From assembly GCA_017303795.1 (NCBI GenBank), contig JAFLBR010000005.1, positions 124,001-188,000 of the forward strand: 64,000 nt of DNA. The letters are read 5' to 3'. Shown here piece by piece: positions 33,592-43,279 of this stretch. The notes under the pieces were generated by a model. It was not told the DNA's origin. It saw only the letters and a program-made list of their open reading frames with translations, and did no database searches. The position numbers and the translations under genes were made by a program. Origin of the DNA: Cytophagales bacterium (GTDB taxonomy: Bacteria > Bacteroidota > Bacteroidia > Cytophagales > Cyclobacteriaceae). The first letter of the stretch is position 1; the number at the start of each line of letters is the position of its first letter.

Positions 33592-34822
33592 AGGCTACTA
33601 TCATGTTATAGTACTCTTCCATTTTTTCGAGGTATTGCATCTGCACCATGTTCAAAGCCTCCCAGGCATCAATTACAATGGGCAGTTGTTCGCGGTTTTC
33701 TTCGTAGGCAAGCATCAACGTTTCGTAGTTCTTGCGAAGTGCCGGTATAATCTTGGTATCGTAGTTGTTCAACTGTTCCTGCATCCGGTTCAATTGTGCA
33801 GCCATACCGGCTAACATGCCTCGTGCTTCAATCAAGATGGCTTCGCGGCCACGCTTCATCGCTTCAATGTCGTATCCCATTCCCTTTACTTCCGACTTAT
33901 ACATTTTAGATGACCATGGAGCAATTGGAATAGAAACCATTGCCATTGCCGTAAACTGTGTGGGCATGTTGCCCAAGGGCTGCATGTGATCGAAGCGAAT
34001 TCTGAAATCGGGTTTTGCCTGAGACTGTTGTAACTTTTGATTAAACCGCATCACATCAATAGTCTTATTAATTTGTTTTACATCACTGCGTTGATTGCTG
34101 AGTATAGCCGTATCGTACATAAGCTGATTAGCTTCGAATGAAACCCTTGTGGCTGTATCCACTTCGATGGGTGTATCGTGTGAAACGTTCATCAGTCCTT
34201 TCAACCGAAAACGTTTTTCTTCAATGTCACCGCGAGTCATTGTTTGCATGTTCTTCACTTCGTACAAGCGGCCTTCCGCTTTATAAATATTGCCGAGACT
34301 TCCCTGATTGTACGGATAGCGAATGCGCGAAATCTTCACCATCAATTCCATGATGCGCTCGTTCTCCTGAAGGATATTCATTTTCTTTTCGGAGACCAGC
34401 CATTGATAATACAAAGTCTTGGCTTCCGACCTTAGCATGTTGAATTGCCTTGCCCGGCCTTGTTCTTCCACAGAAGCCCGAGATGCGAAATAATTTTTAT
34501 TCGCATTCAACTTGGCGGGGTTAGGAATGTCTTGTTCAACTGAAATCATCACAGAGCCTTTGTCGCGCTCGTCCATCAACATCTGGCCGGGGTAGGGAGT
34601 CATAAACGTTCCGGCACCTACCATTGGTGCCATCCAGCTTTTCGCGCCTTCTGTGTATGTGTTCAACGCTTTCACCTTGTTGTCATACTCCTGGAGCATG
34701 GGGTTGCGATGGTCAATGGCACGCAATACACTGTCCAGGCTAATCACCTGAGCATGGCCCGTGGTGACTAACCCGAAACAGAAACCTGTAAACAGTATCG
34801 TTATTTTAATGATGCACTTCAT
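33569..34822 (-). CDS. TolC/CusC-type outer membrane efflux protein
   Basis: A 417-residue protein when started at the ATG at 34822, which begins a signal peptide (MKCIIKITILFTGFCFGLVT, then cleavage after HAQ); the frame to 34855 only adds sequence inside the pump gene. Long helical repeats typical of outer membrane efflux proteins follow (SEAKTLYYQWLVSEKKMNIL and ALRKNYETLMLAYEENREQL). Trimers form the exit duct for the RND pump. It overlaps the end of the pump gene by 17 bases. Confidence 0.88.
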   Translation of the reverse strand: MKCIIKITILFTGFCFGLVTTGHAQVISLDSVLRAIDHRNPMLQEYDNKVKALNTYTEGAKSWMAPMVGAGTFMTPYPGQMLMDERDKGSVMISVEQDIPNPAKLNANKNYFASRASVEEQGRARQFNMLRSEAKTLYYQWLVSEKKMNILQENERIMELMVKISRIRYPYNQGSLGNIYKAEGRLYEVKNMQTMTRGDIEEKRFRLKGLMNVSHDTPIEVDTATRVSFEANQLMYDTAILSNQRSDVKQINKTIDVMRFNQKLQQSQAKPDFRIRFDHMQPLGNMPTQFTAMAMVSIPIAPWSSKMYKSEVKGMGYDIEAMKRGREAILIEARGMLAGMAAQLNRMQEQLNNYDTKIIPALRKNYETLMLAYEENREQLPIVIDAWEALNMVQMQYLEKMEEYYNMIVAYEKELEK

Positions 34823-36734
34823 AGACTTCCATTTTTCCGAATTTTCTAAGTTCATATTCTTTGGTCATCAAAAAGATGAGTGGTGTTACAAGCAAGATGT
34901 GTGTAGAAGAAGTGAGCACACCGCCAATCATGGGTAGCACGATGGGTTGCATTACATCGCTGCCTACACCAGTTGCCCAGAGCACCGGCACCAAGCCAAA
35001 CAAAGCAACGCTTACGGTCATAATTTTCGGGCGAAGACGCTTGGCGGCTCCGGCAATCACATACTCTTTTAATTCTTCCATTGAAATGGTTTCGCTTGAG
35101 TTGCCCCGAAGCTTCACTAATTGCTGCATAGCATCGTTCAGATAAATGATCATCACAACACCGGTTTCTACAGCAATACCAAATAGGGCAATAAATCCCA
35201 CGGCTACTGCCACGGACAAATTCACGCCATAGAAATACACCATGTACGCTCCACCAATCAAGGCAAAGGGCACGGTAATCAAACTGAAGAATGCCTCACG
35301 AATGGATTTGAAAGCGAGGTAGAGAGAAACAAAGATGATGAGCAACACGATGGGCAAAATCATCATTAAAGTTTGCTGCCCGCGAATCAGATTTTCATAC
35401 TGGCCGCTCCACTCTACGTAATATCCGTTGGGCATCGTTCCCATTTTAGTGTTAAGAGTTTCAATCGCTTCTTTCACGGTGCTGCCTAAATCGCGGTCAC
35501 GTACATTAAAGAGTACAGCCCCGCGCAGCATGGCGTTCTCCGAGGTAATCATCGGTGGACCGTTTTCAAATTTTATGGTAGCAACAGAAGAAAGCGGGAT
35601 GGTACCTAATGCGGGTGTTTTGATTGGGATTCTATTGAATTGCTCGATGCTGTTTCTGTAATCTTGTGCAAGCCTTACGCTGATAGAAAACCGTTGACGG
35701 CCTTCGATGGTTTGGCCGATGGGAGAACCTCCGATAGCAGACTCCACAATCATGTTCACATCATTCACACTTAAGCTATAGCGGCCAAGGGCCTCACGGT
35801 TTATGTCAATGGTCAGATACTTTCCGCCTGTGATAGGGTCGACATATAAATCTTTCACGCCTGGAATTCCTTCCAATGATTTCTTAACTTTTTCCGACAG
35901 CACATAAATGCTATCCAGGTTTTGTCCATATACTTTTACCCCCACATCGGTGCGAATACCCGTAGCCAACATGTTGATACGGTTGATGATTGGCTGTGTC
36001 CAGCCATTCACTACTCCGGGTATCTGCATCTTGGCATCAAGCTCATTAACAATATCCTTTTTGGTTATGCCTTCACGCCATTCTGATTTTGGCTTGAGCA
36101 TGATAATTGTTTCGATCATGCTGATGGGAGAGTTATCAGTAGCAGTGCTGGCACGACCAGCTTTGCCTAAGACCTTATCAACTTCAGGCACGGATTTGAT
36201 AATCTTATCCTGCACCTGGAGGATGCGCTTGGCTTCTTCGTTGGAAACATCGGGCAGCGTTACGGGCATGAACAAAATGGATTGCTCATCCAAAGGCGGC
36301 ATAAATTCTGAGCCAAGGCTCATCAACAGTGGAATACTCACCAACAAGGCCAGTATGTTAATCCCAATTGTAGTCTTGCGCCACTTCATACAGGCGCGTA
36401 TGATGGGCTCATAGATTCTTTCGAGAAAGCGGTTAATCGGATTCTTGCTTTCATCCGTGAACTTTCCTTTCATAAAAAAGGAAATGATAACGGGTGCCAA
36501 TGTTACCACCAGCAGCGCATCTACTAACATGATAAATGTTTTGGTATAAGCGAGTGGATGGAATAATTTACCCTCCTGGCCGGTAAGCATAAATACCGGA
36601 AGGAAGGACGTAATGATGATGATGGTGGAGTAAAATACCCCACGTGAAACTTGCTTGCTCGACTTCTCTATAATGTCAAGCCGTTCCTGCTCATCAATCT
36701 TATTGTAGTTGCGTGAAAATAATTTCTTAACCAT
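34806..36734 (-). CDS. CusA-type RND pump, C-terminal part (split gene)
   Basis: Encodes 642 residues equal to the last three-fifths of a CusA heavy-metal RND pump: VSRGVFYSTIIIITSFLPVF (TM5 region), PLAYTKTFIMLVDALL, the second periplasmic loop with ESAIGGSPIGQTIEGRQRFS, and the final helices. It lacks the first membrane helix and porter subdomain, so it cannot work alone. It begins ATG just one codon (GCT) after the TAA that ends the N-terminal part and is in the same frame. Confidence 0.85.
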   Translation of the reverse strand: MVKKLFSRNYNKIDEQERLDIIEKSSKQVSRGVFYSTIIIITSFLPVFMLTGQEGKLFHPLAYTKTFIMLVDALLVVTLAPVIISFFMKGKFTDESKNPINRFLERIYEPIIRACMKWRKTTIGINILALLVSIPLLMSLGSEFMPPLDEQSILFMPVTLPDVSNEEAKRILQVQDKIIKSVPEVDKVLGKAGRASTATDNSPISMIETIIMLKPKSEWREGITKKDIVNELDAKMQIPGVVNGWTQPIINRINMLATGIRTDVGVKVYGQNLDSIYVLSEKVKKSLEGIPGVKDLYVDPITGGKYLTIDINREALGRYSLSVNDVNMIVESAIGGSPIGQTIEGRQRFSISVRLAQDYRNSIEQFNRIPIKTPALGTIPLSSVATIKFENGPPMITSENAMLRGAVLFNVRDRDLGSTVKEAIETLNTKMGTMPNGYYVEWSGQYENLIRGQQTLMMILPIVLLIIFVSLYLAFKSIREAFFSLITVPFALIGGAYMVYFYGVNLSVAVAVGFIALFGIAVETGVVMIIYLNDAMQQLVKLRGNSSETISMEELKEYVIAGAAKRLRPKIMTVSVALFGLVPVLWATGVGSDVMQPIVLPMIGGVLTSSTHILLVTPLIFLMTKEYELRKFGKMEVYEVHH

Positions 36735-36737
36735 AGC

Positions 36738-38024
36738 TTATTTCTTTTCTTCAGGGTTCAGTTCTGCAAAGCGATGCGAGAGATTTTTGTATGAGTTTTC
36801 GGCCATGATAATCCCATTATCCACAATCACACCGATGGCAAGTGCGATACCTGTTAGGGACATAATGTTGGACGTGACGCCAAAAGCATTCAGCAAAATG
36901 AAGCTTGTGGCAATGGTAATAGGAATCTGAATGATGATGCTGGCTGCGCTCCGCCAATGGAACAAGAAGATAATTACCACCAGCGATACCACAATCATTT
37001 CTTCGATGAGCGTGGTTTTGATGGATGATATAGTTTCTTCGATCAGTTCGCTGCGGTCGTACATAATGTTGAACGCCATACCGTTGGGCAAGCCCTTCGC
37101 TACTTCATCCATCTTTTTCTTCACGGCCTTAATTACTTCATCGGCATTTTCGCCATAGCGCATCACCACAATGCCACCCACCACTTCGCCCTCACCGTTC
37201 GCATCGAAAATACCGAGGCGAGTTTCGCCCGTCATTTGCACCGTGGCAACATCGCGCACTTTTACCGCTGTTGTGTTTACGGTTTTGAGCGAAATATTTT
37301 CAATCTCTTCTACTGACTTGAGGTAGCCCGTAGTTTTGATGATATAACCGATGTCGTTGATTTCGAATTTGCGTCCGCCAGCTTCGTTGTTGTTGTTGCG
37401 AACCGCCTGAATTACTTCGGGCACTGACAGGTTATAGTAAATGAGTTTGTTGGGATTGAGGGTTACCTGATATTGTTTTTGAAAACCACCGAAAGAAGCA
37501 ATCTCACTTACACCTGGTACATTCTGCAATCCGAATTTTACATACCAATCTTGCAGCGCGCGTTGTTCGCCCAAATCCAAACCGGGTGCATCCAACGTGT
37601 ACCAGAGAATGTGGCCAACGCCTGTTCCATCGGGGCCAAGCGTGGGCGTAACGCCTTGCGGCAACAGGCGCGTAGCATAGTTCAGTCTTTCCAAGACCCG
37701 CTCACGTGCCCAATACACATCAGTTTCGTCATTGAAAATCACGTAAACAAAACTCATCCCGAACATGGATGAGCCGCGTACATACTTAACCTGTGGCAAG
37801 CCTTGCAGGTTGGTGACCAGCGGATACGTAATTTGGTCTTCCATAATCTGCGGGCTGCGACCCATCCATTCGGTGAATACAATCACCTGGTTTTCGGATA
37901 AGTCAGGAATGGCATCAATCTTATTGATGCGCACTGAATAAATTCCCCAGGCGAATAGCCCGATGGCAACCAACAATACGAGAAAGCGGTTGCGAAGGGA
38001 GAATGAGATTAATCCTTCAATCAT
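36738..38024 (-). CDS. CusA-type RND pump, N-terminal part (split gene)
   Basis: Encodes 428 residues: the cytoplasmic start MIEGLISFSLRNRFLVLLVA, TM1, the first periplasmic loop and TM2-TM4 with the proton-relay segment IGVIVDNGIIMAEN. It ends at TAA 36738-36740 in a cytoplasmic loop after AELNPEEKK. Together with the following frame it makes 1070 residues plus the stop and one Ala codon, close to the usual CusA length. Either the gene is disabled by one nonsense change or the pump is made as two chains by stop-restart. Confidence 0.85.
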   Translation of the reverse strand: MIEGLISFSLRNRFLVLLVAIGLFAWGIYSVRINKIDAIPDLSENQVIVFTEWMGRSPQIMEDQITYPLVTNLQGLPQVKYVRGSSMFGMSFVYVIFNDETDVYWARERVLERLNYATRLLPQGVTPTLGPDGTGVGHILWYTLDAPGLDLGEQRALQDWYVKFGLQNVPGVSEIASFGGFQKQYQVTLNPNKLIYYNLSVPEVIQAVRNNNNEAGGRKFEINDIGYIIKTTGYLKSVEEIENISLKTVNTTAVKVRDVATVQMTGETRLGIFDANGEGEVVGGIVVMRYGENADEVIKAVKKKMDEVAKGLPNGMAFNIMYDRSELIEETISSIKTTLIEEMIVVSLVVIIFLFHWRSAASIIIQIPITIATSFILLNAFGVTSNIMSLTGIALAIGVIVDNGIIMAENSYKNLSHRFAELNPEEKK

Positions 38025-38083
38025 GATGTGGAAACTTAATAGAAATAGAAAATCAGAGGTCGCTTAGGTATAAAGCGCCATTA

Positions 38084-38103
38084 TGAAGAGTGAATACTCT
38101 TCA
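38084..38103. repeat. Perfect 8-bp inverted repeat upstream of the cus operon
   Basis: TGAAGAGT (38084-38091), a 4-base loop and ACTCTTCA (38096-38103). It lies 60 bases upstream of the CusA start, between it and the HYC_CC_PP gene. No T-run follows on either strand, so a terminator is unlikely. A regulator-binding site is possible. Confidence 0.35.
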
Positions 38104-38117
38104 GGGAAGACGAAAAA

Positions 38118-38525
38118 TCAAATCATAAAAACTTGGTGGGCAACCGTTAGGTCACACGCTCGCAACGGAGTATCGTAATTGAAGTGTTTTACTTTCGAGA
38201 GATAGTTAACCGAAATAATCTCTGAAAGAATAATTGCAGGAAGGACAATAGCTACAAAAGAAACCGGAGGAATACTTACTTCAGAGAAGGAGGCATTAAA
38301 ATCTTCACCTTCATGCACGATGGCTTCATCATCGCAGCAAGAACTTTTTTCGTGGCGATGGCAAGGAGGAAGTTTTTTCTCTTTTTCGCAGCCCTCAGCC
38401 TTAGTAAACAACGCAATGTTCTGAACCTCGCCACTGCAAATGTGCATACCCACCATAAAACTGGTGGACGAAACGAACACCAGCAGGGCCAGTGTAAGAG
38501 ATGCTATGGTGCGGAGGCTTTTCAT
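38118..38525 (-). CDS. HYC_CC_PP-family exported protein
   Basis: A 135-residue protein with a signal-like N-terminal helix (about 1-25), then GMHICSGEVQNIALF, a Cys/His-rich stretch (CEKEKKLPPCHRHEKSSCCD) and a C-terminal hydrophobic segment ending in VAHQVFMI. This order (H-x-C, CC, final QVF-I) matches the small HYC_CC_PP family that accompanies metal-transporter genes in Bacteroidota. The PP element is degenerate here. It probably binds copper or a similar metal and is the first gene of the leftward cus operon. Confidence 0.7.
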   Translation of the reverse strand: MKSLRTIASLTLALLVFVSSTSFMVGMHICSGEVQNIALFTKAEGCEKEKKLPPCHRHEKSSCCDDEAIVHEGEDFNASFSEVSIPPVSFVAIVLPAIILSEIISVNYLSKVKHFNYDTPLRACDLTVAHQVFMI

Positions 38526-38625
38526 TGCGCTGTCAAATGTAACGGATTTTTATTGGATTTGGGTTTATATATTTATGGTAAGGGTTTACATAATTCCAAT
38601 ACCTATCGCGGAAATTGCCATTTCT

Positions 38626-38718
38626 TTGATGATTTCCTAAATATTTTACCAAATTCCTAGACGCTTTAAACGTCTGAAAACCGATTGTGAGAAGCAAAAT
38701 TATGATCATCAGCAATGC
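38626..38718 (-). pseudogene. Remnant of an FtsX-type ABC permease C-terminus
   Basis: Thirty-one codons on the minus strand read ALLMIIILLLTIGFQTFKAS and on to LVKYLGNH. This matches the tail of the intact permease at 39331-41697 (ALIMILILLLSTGIQTFKAS). Nothing permease-like precedes it. At about 38720 the similarity stops and a CDF-transporter remnant begins on the opposite strand, so this marks a rearrangement join. Confidence 0.55.
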
Positions 38719-38725
38719 CGGGCGA

Positions 38726-39279
38726 ACAAAACAGGCATCGCTGATCTGAAAAGTGCTTTCAATCAATTTCGGTTTCTTCATACTGGAAATGACAACTGGC
38801 CTCATCTCACGATCTATGGGATTGGTGGGCCGATAGTTTAGACATGTTAGCAGATGCTCTTGTTTATGGATTAAGTCTGCTTGCAGTTGGTGGCCGTATG
38901 AGCAGGAAAATGGGGATTGCTGGGATTAATGGTTACTTCCAAATGACACTGGCAATTGTGGGGTTCGTGGAAGTCGTTCGCAGATTTCTAGGATACGAGG
39001 AGGTTCCTGATTTTTGGAGTGATGATTGTCATTTCTGTTCTAGCCCTGATTGCTAATGCTTTGTGTCTATACCTTCTTCAAAAATCAAAGAGCCAGGAAG
39101 CGCATATGAAAGCAAGTATGATATTCACTTCCAATGACATAGTTATTAACTTTGGAGTCATCATTGCATGCGTGTTGGTTTTTATGCTTGATTCGAAGTA
39201 CCCAGGCTTGATAATCGGGTCAATAGTTTTTATTATAATTACAAAGGGAGCACTTTCAATCCTCAAGTTCTCGAAATGA
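38726..39279 (+). pseudogene. CDF-family cation transporter, decayed
   Basis: Three frames together spell a cation diffusion facilitator: QASLI, a TGA stop (38747-38749) where a Trp is expected, then KVLSINFGFFILEMTTGLIS and RSMGLV; one extra base at 38828; ADSLDMLADALVYGLSLLAV and on to EEVPDF; one extra base near 39021; then MIVISVLALIANALCLYLLQ to the end at 39279. The N-terminus is missing at the join with the inverted permease tail. One nonsense change and two frameshifts make it a clear pseudogene of a metal exporter. Confidence 0.8.
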
Positions 39280-39330
39280 TCGAGACTTGCTTACCGAAAT
39301 GGAATTTGAAAATACTTAAAGAAATCATAA

Positions 39331-41697
39331 ATGTTTCGATCATTTCTTCAACTAAGCCTTCGTAACCTGTTTCGAAAAAACAGGCTGTTCACGTTAATTA
39401 ATGTGAGTGGACTGGCAATTGGGTTGGCCTGCGTTTTCCTTATCGCGATTTTCATTTACGATGAATATACCTTTGATGCGTATCACAAAAATGCCGATCG
39501 CATCCATCGCATTGTTCTGGACTTTTCGGAAGAAGGCAACACGGTAAATTGGGCGCGTACGAGTGCCCCGATTGGCCAATATCTGCAAGGTGCGTATCCT
39601 GAAGTTGAACAGGTCGTTCGGTTGCGAAAGAATCCGGGGACTGATCTTTTGAGTCTCGATGATTTCAAATTTTACGAAGAAAGAGTATTCTTTGCCGATA
39701 GTACACTGTTTGATGTTTTTGATATTGCGCTTTCGCGTGGAGATGCTGAGTCAGCATTGAAGGATAAAAATTCAATAGTGATTACTGACGCCCTTGCCAA
39801 AAAATATTTTAATAATGATGATGCGATTGGAAAGTCACTTCGACTCAACAATACGCTAGAACTGAAGATCACTGGCATAATAAATGAGATGCCTGCCAAC
39901 TCACACTTTGTAGCAGATGCCTTCGTTACTTTTTCTTCTCTTGATGAACTGTTGGGAGAAAAGAGACTTAATCATTGGGGATGGATGGATCACTACACAT
40001 ACGTCTTGCTGGCACCGGGATCAACTGCGGAGCAGCTTCAATCAAAATTTCCCGACTTCATAAAAAAGAATGCACCCGAATGGGTGCCGGAGAAAGAAAC
40101 ACTTTTTCTTCAGTCGCTGAAATCCATTCACCTGCATTCAGACCGAAAGGATGAAATAACTCCAAACAGTCGCGAGAGCTACTCGTATGTGCTAGGCACC
40201 ATCGCGTTATTTATTTTACTTATGGCTTGTGCCAACTTCATTAATTTATCTACCGCCACATTAACAACCCGCTTCAAAGAAATTTCCGTGCAGAAGGTTC
40301 TGGGTGCAAGTAAATTTCACCTGTCTGTTTACTTCTGGATTGAGTCAATTCTGATTTGTACCATCGCTCTATTGAGCGGCTTTGTTCTTACATTTATCAT
40401 TGAGCCTTATTTTAATCTTTCAACCGGAAAACAAATTTCAATATTTGGTAGCCCGTGGTTGATCGCACCAGCCTTCATGCTCGCTGCGATCATCGGTCTT
40501 CTTTCGGGTATCATCCCCACGATTCAAACCGGAAGGCTGAACATCTTAAATGTGATGAAGCCTCAGCGTAATGTGATGGGTAAATCGTCTATCAGGACAA
40601 TACTGATCACTTTTCAATTTTGTATTTCCATCTTGCTGATTGCAGCGACCTGGATTGTGTCAAATCAATTTAGTTTTCTGAATTCTTACAGATTAGGATT
40701 CGCAAGTGAAACGGTGATGGTGATTCCCGTAAAGGATAGATCGCAGAACGAGAAGCATACAACATTCGTAAATGAGATTAAACAGTTACCCGGTGTAATA
40801 GATGCGAGCTATTCTTCCAGCATTCCTGCAATTAATAATGCGTACACATATACCTACACTTTTACAGGTTCTGAGGCAGGTGAGCAAACGATGGCTGTCT
40901 TCCTGGTTGATGAGAATTTCTTTAGTCTCTACAAGGTGAATTTAGAGGAGGGTCGATTGCCAGATTTACAACGAAAGGACACACTCGCTGATGTGATACT
41001 GAACGAAAGCGCGATAAAGCAGCTTCAACTGAAAGACCCGATAGGCCAGCTCGTGACCGGACAGGTAAAAGGCCGAATAGTTGGCGTGGTTAAAGACTTC
41101 AACTTTGCGACACTCCATTCACCCATTCAACCGGTGATCATGTATGCGTACCCCCAGAACTTTCGGTTTGTTTCGGTGAAACTCAATGCAGGTGACAACA
41201 AAGCGCAATTGATGTCTCTAGATAAGAAATGGCAGGAATTGTATCCGGGCTTCCCACTAGAATACTATTTTCTTGACGACAAAATTGAACAGTTGTATGG
41301 AGCCGAATCTAAACTAACGAATGCCTACACTTCTTTCTCCATTGTAGCCATTGTCATTGCAGGCATTGGCCTCATCGGACTTACCACTTATTTGTTGAAT
41401 CGGAAATTAAAAGAGATAAGTATCAGAAAAGTCTTTGGAAGTTCCACTGCCCGACTTGTAATATGGATTTATTCAGGTTACGTGAAAGTTGTATTGGTGG
41501 CTGCGCCCGTTGCCTGGGGTTTGGGGTATTACTGGATGACGCAGTGGCTAAACGGCTTCGCTTACAAAACTGAATTGCATAGTTACTATTTTATTGTTCC
41601 TGCGTTGATAATGATTTTGATTTTGCTCCTGAGTACGGGAATTCAAACATTTAAAGCCTCTAGAACCAATCCCATTGATAATTTGAAGGATGAGTAG
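39331..41697 (+). CDS. MacB/FtsX-type ABC transporter permease
   Basis: A 788-residue inner-membrane protein of the Bacteroidota double-FtsX type. It opens with FLQLSLRNLFRKNRLFTLIN and one membrane helix, has a MacB periplasmic core domain, an FtsX block (ALFILLMACANFINLSTATL), and a second set ending in ILILLLSTGIQTFKASRTNP. Such permeases need a separate ATPase; the nearest is at 43280, beyond an AraC gene. A fragment of a related permease lies just upstream. Substrate unknown, possibly lipoprotein or peptide export. Confidence 0.85.
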   Translation: MFRSFLQLSLRNLFRKNRLFTLINVSGLAIGLACVFLIAIFIYDEYTFDAYHKNADRIHRIVLDFSEEGNTVNWARTSAPIGQYLQGAYPEVEQVVRLRKNPGTDLLSLDDFKFYEERVFFADSTLFDVFDIALSRGDAESALKDKNSIVITDALAKKYFNNDDAIGKSLRLNNTLELKITGIINEMPANSHFVADAFVTFSSLDELLGEKRLNHWGWMDHYTYVLLAPGSTAEQLQSKFPDFIKKNAPEWVPEKETLFLQSLKSIHLHSDRKDEITPNSRESYSYVLGTIALFILLMACANFINLSTATLTTRFKEISVQKVLGASKFHLSVYFWIESILICTIALLSGFVLTFIIEPYFNLSTGKQISIFGSPWLIAPAFMLAAIIGLLSGIIPTIQTGRLNILNVMKPQRNVMGKSSIRTILITFQFCISILLIAATWIVSNQFSFLNSYRLGFASETVMVIPVKDRSQNEKHTTFVNEIKQLPGVIDASYSSSIPAINNAYTYTYTFTGSEAGEQTMAVFLVDENFFSLYKVNLEEGRLPDLQRKDTLADVILNESAIKQLQLKDPIGQLVTGQVKGRIVGVVKDFNFATLHSPIQPVIMYAYPQNFRFVSVKLNAGDNKAQLMSLDKKWQELYPGFPLEYYFLDDKIEQLYGAESKLTNAYTSFSIVAIVIAGIGLIGLTTYLLNRKLKEISIRKVFGSSTARLVIWIYSGYVKVVLVAAPVAWGLGYYWMTQWLNGFAYKTELHSYYFIVPALIMILILLLSTGIQTFKASRTNPIDNLKDE

Positions 41698-41842
41698 TTT
41701 CTGTTTGGCGTTGTAGTTTTTATCACTTCCATAAAAGGCATCATTCAATAAGAAAAGTATTTTATGGTTTTGTCTTTTATTAATGATTTGGAAAATGATT
41801 CAAATAAGAAATTGTATCTTAAGAAAGATAAATTCAAATCTT

Positions 41843-42024
41843 ATGAGAACGGTTGTTGCTTACTGATTCTTTCGCCATTGTTGGGCTTTGGACAGATGAC
41901 CAAACAAGACAGCGTCTGGCTCCCTTTCAAAAAATATGATCAGCAAATGGTCAGTCTGAAGAAAGAACAGCCGGATAAAGCGTCTATTAGTATCCCTGTG
42001 GACATCATTTCGTTGAAAACCTGA
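41843..42024 (+). pseudogene. Possible remnant of a small exported protein
   Basis: The ATG at 41843 opens MRTVVA, and after a one-base shift the next frame reads LLILSPLLGFGQMTKQDSVW, which together look like a signal peptide and the start of a mature protein. The rest (KYDQQMVSLKKEQPD) is unlike any family I know and ends at 42024. The whole 41698-42055 gap otherwise shows no gene. Confidence 0.3.
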
Positions 42025-42055
42025 TAATTTTGGGTTAATTCAAATTCATCACTCT

Positions 42056-43174
42056 TTGACAACATTAGGTAATCTGTTTCTTTCCGTTCTGGTAAATGGT
42101 GCCATCGCCCAAGGGCTGTTCGTTGTTCTTTTGCTAAATCACAAGAGTGTTCGAAGAAGTCGCGCTAACCTCTTCCTATCTATATTAATGGTGGCGATGG
42201 CCTTTAGCATTGCGCACATCCTGTATGCCGGAAAAATCATCGATCATATTTCGCGAGATGTGTATTCTCTGGGTGACCCCACATTCCTGCTGATTGCTCC
42301 GTTACTCTGGTTTTATGCTTCCGAGCTAACTGGCCAACGCGTTGGTTTTTCCGGAAAGCTTCTCCTTCATTTCCTTCCGTTCTTTCTCATTGTACTCTCT
42401 TCACTGACATTCAATTCCATCGAATCGGAAACATTCGCAGTGTTCATCAATCAAAATCATAAACTGCTTAATGTCTTCTTTTGGATCATGGTAGTACTCC
42501 AGTTTTCAGGTTACCTGTACTTCATTCATAAAATGTTAGCGACTCACCAAACGCGAATTCAACAGGAGGTATCGAATACGGAGAACGTAAACATTTCGTG
42601 GGTAAGGTTCTTCCTGATGGTATTCCTTGTTATTAATATTTTCTTCCTGTTCAGTCTATTTGCTGTTATCCATTTGCACAACGATGGCTGGCTTCAAAAA
42701 ACTACTGCTGCTCTTTTTTCAATCTCTGTTTTTGCCCTCAGTTTTAAAGGCATTCTTCAACAGGAAGTCTTCAATACCTTTATTGAACAACCTCCCGTTC
42801 CCACAAATAATTCATCGGCAAGCGCTGAACCCAACAAAGTATTGATTGAAAAAGTAGTACAGTACATGATCGAGAAGAAACCGTACCTGGATGCTGAACT
42901 TACCTTGAGTGGATTGGCGAAAGATCTTTCGATGAGTCGAAGTCAATTGTCGCAGTTGATCAATGATGGTATGGGCGAGAACTTCTACGACTTCGTTAAT
43001 AAATATAGAGTAGAGGAAGTGAAGCGGTTGATGACTTCTTCTGAAACTAAGAACTACAGTCTGCTTGGTATAGCTCTGGAGGCTGGCTTTAAATCAAAGT
43101 CAACCTTCAACCTTATTTTCAAACGCTTCACCGGATTAACACCCAGCGAGTACAAGAAAAACCTATCGTCTTAA
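42056..43174 (+). CDS. Membrane-bound AraC-family regulator
   Basis: A 372-residue protein (TTG start at 42056) with seven or so membrane helices in residues 1-235 and an AraC DNA-binding domain at about 265-372: LTLSGLAKDLSMSRSQLSQL and SLLGIALEAGFKSKSTFNLI. This membrane-sensor AraC type is common in Bacteroidota. It sits between an FtsX permease and an ABC exporter operon, so control of that exporter in response to an envelope or lipid signal is likely. Confidence 0.85.
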   Translation: MTTLGNLFLSVLVNGAIAQGLFVVLLLNHKSVRRSRANLFLSILMVAMAFSIAHILYAGKIIDHISRDVYSLGDPTFLLIAPLLWFYASELTGQRVGFSGKLLLHFLPFFLIVLSSLTFNSIESETFAVFINQNHKLLNVFFWIMVVLQFSGYLYFIHKMLATHQTRIQQEVSNTENVNISWVRFFLMVFLVINIFFLFSLFAVIHLHNDGWLQKTTAALFSISVFALSFKGILQQEVFNTFIEQPPVPTNNSSASAEPNKVLIEKVVQYMIEKKPYLDAELTLSGLAKDLSMSRSQLSQLINDGMGENFYDFVNKYRVEEVKRLMTSSETKNYSLLGIALEAGFKSKSTFNLIFKRFTGLTPSEYKKNLSS

Positions 43175-43175
43175 C

Positions 43176-43231
43176 GGAAATGGCCAACGTCCATTAAAAT
43201 CTTTTGCCTCCGGACGTCCAGCAGGATTTCC
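43176..43231. repeat. Imperfect inverted repeat between AraC and ABC exporter genes
   Basis: Left arm 43176-43192 (GGAAATGGCCAACGTCC) faces right arm 43212-43231 (GGACGT...ATTTCC) across 19 bases. The arms pair at their inner and outer six bases. It starts two bases after the AraC stop and ends 48 bases before the ABC gene. It could be a weak terminator, an attenuator or an operator. Confidence 0.35.
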
Positions 43232-43279
43232 ATAGCCTACGTCTTTGTTTATGCTCCGTATTGTTGCTAAAAAAACAAT

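Noticed and set aside
38084..38103. Inverted repeat as a transcription terminator
   Set aside because: No T-run follows the stem on either strand; kept only as a possible operator.
38533..38805. Minus-strand open frame of 90 codons as a gene
   Set aside because: Its left part is a permease-tail remnant and its right part is antisense to a clear, though broken, CDF transporter.
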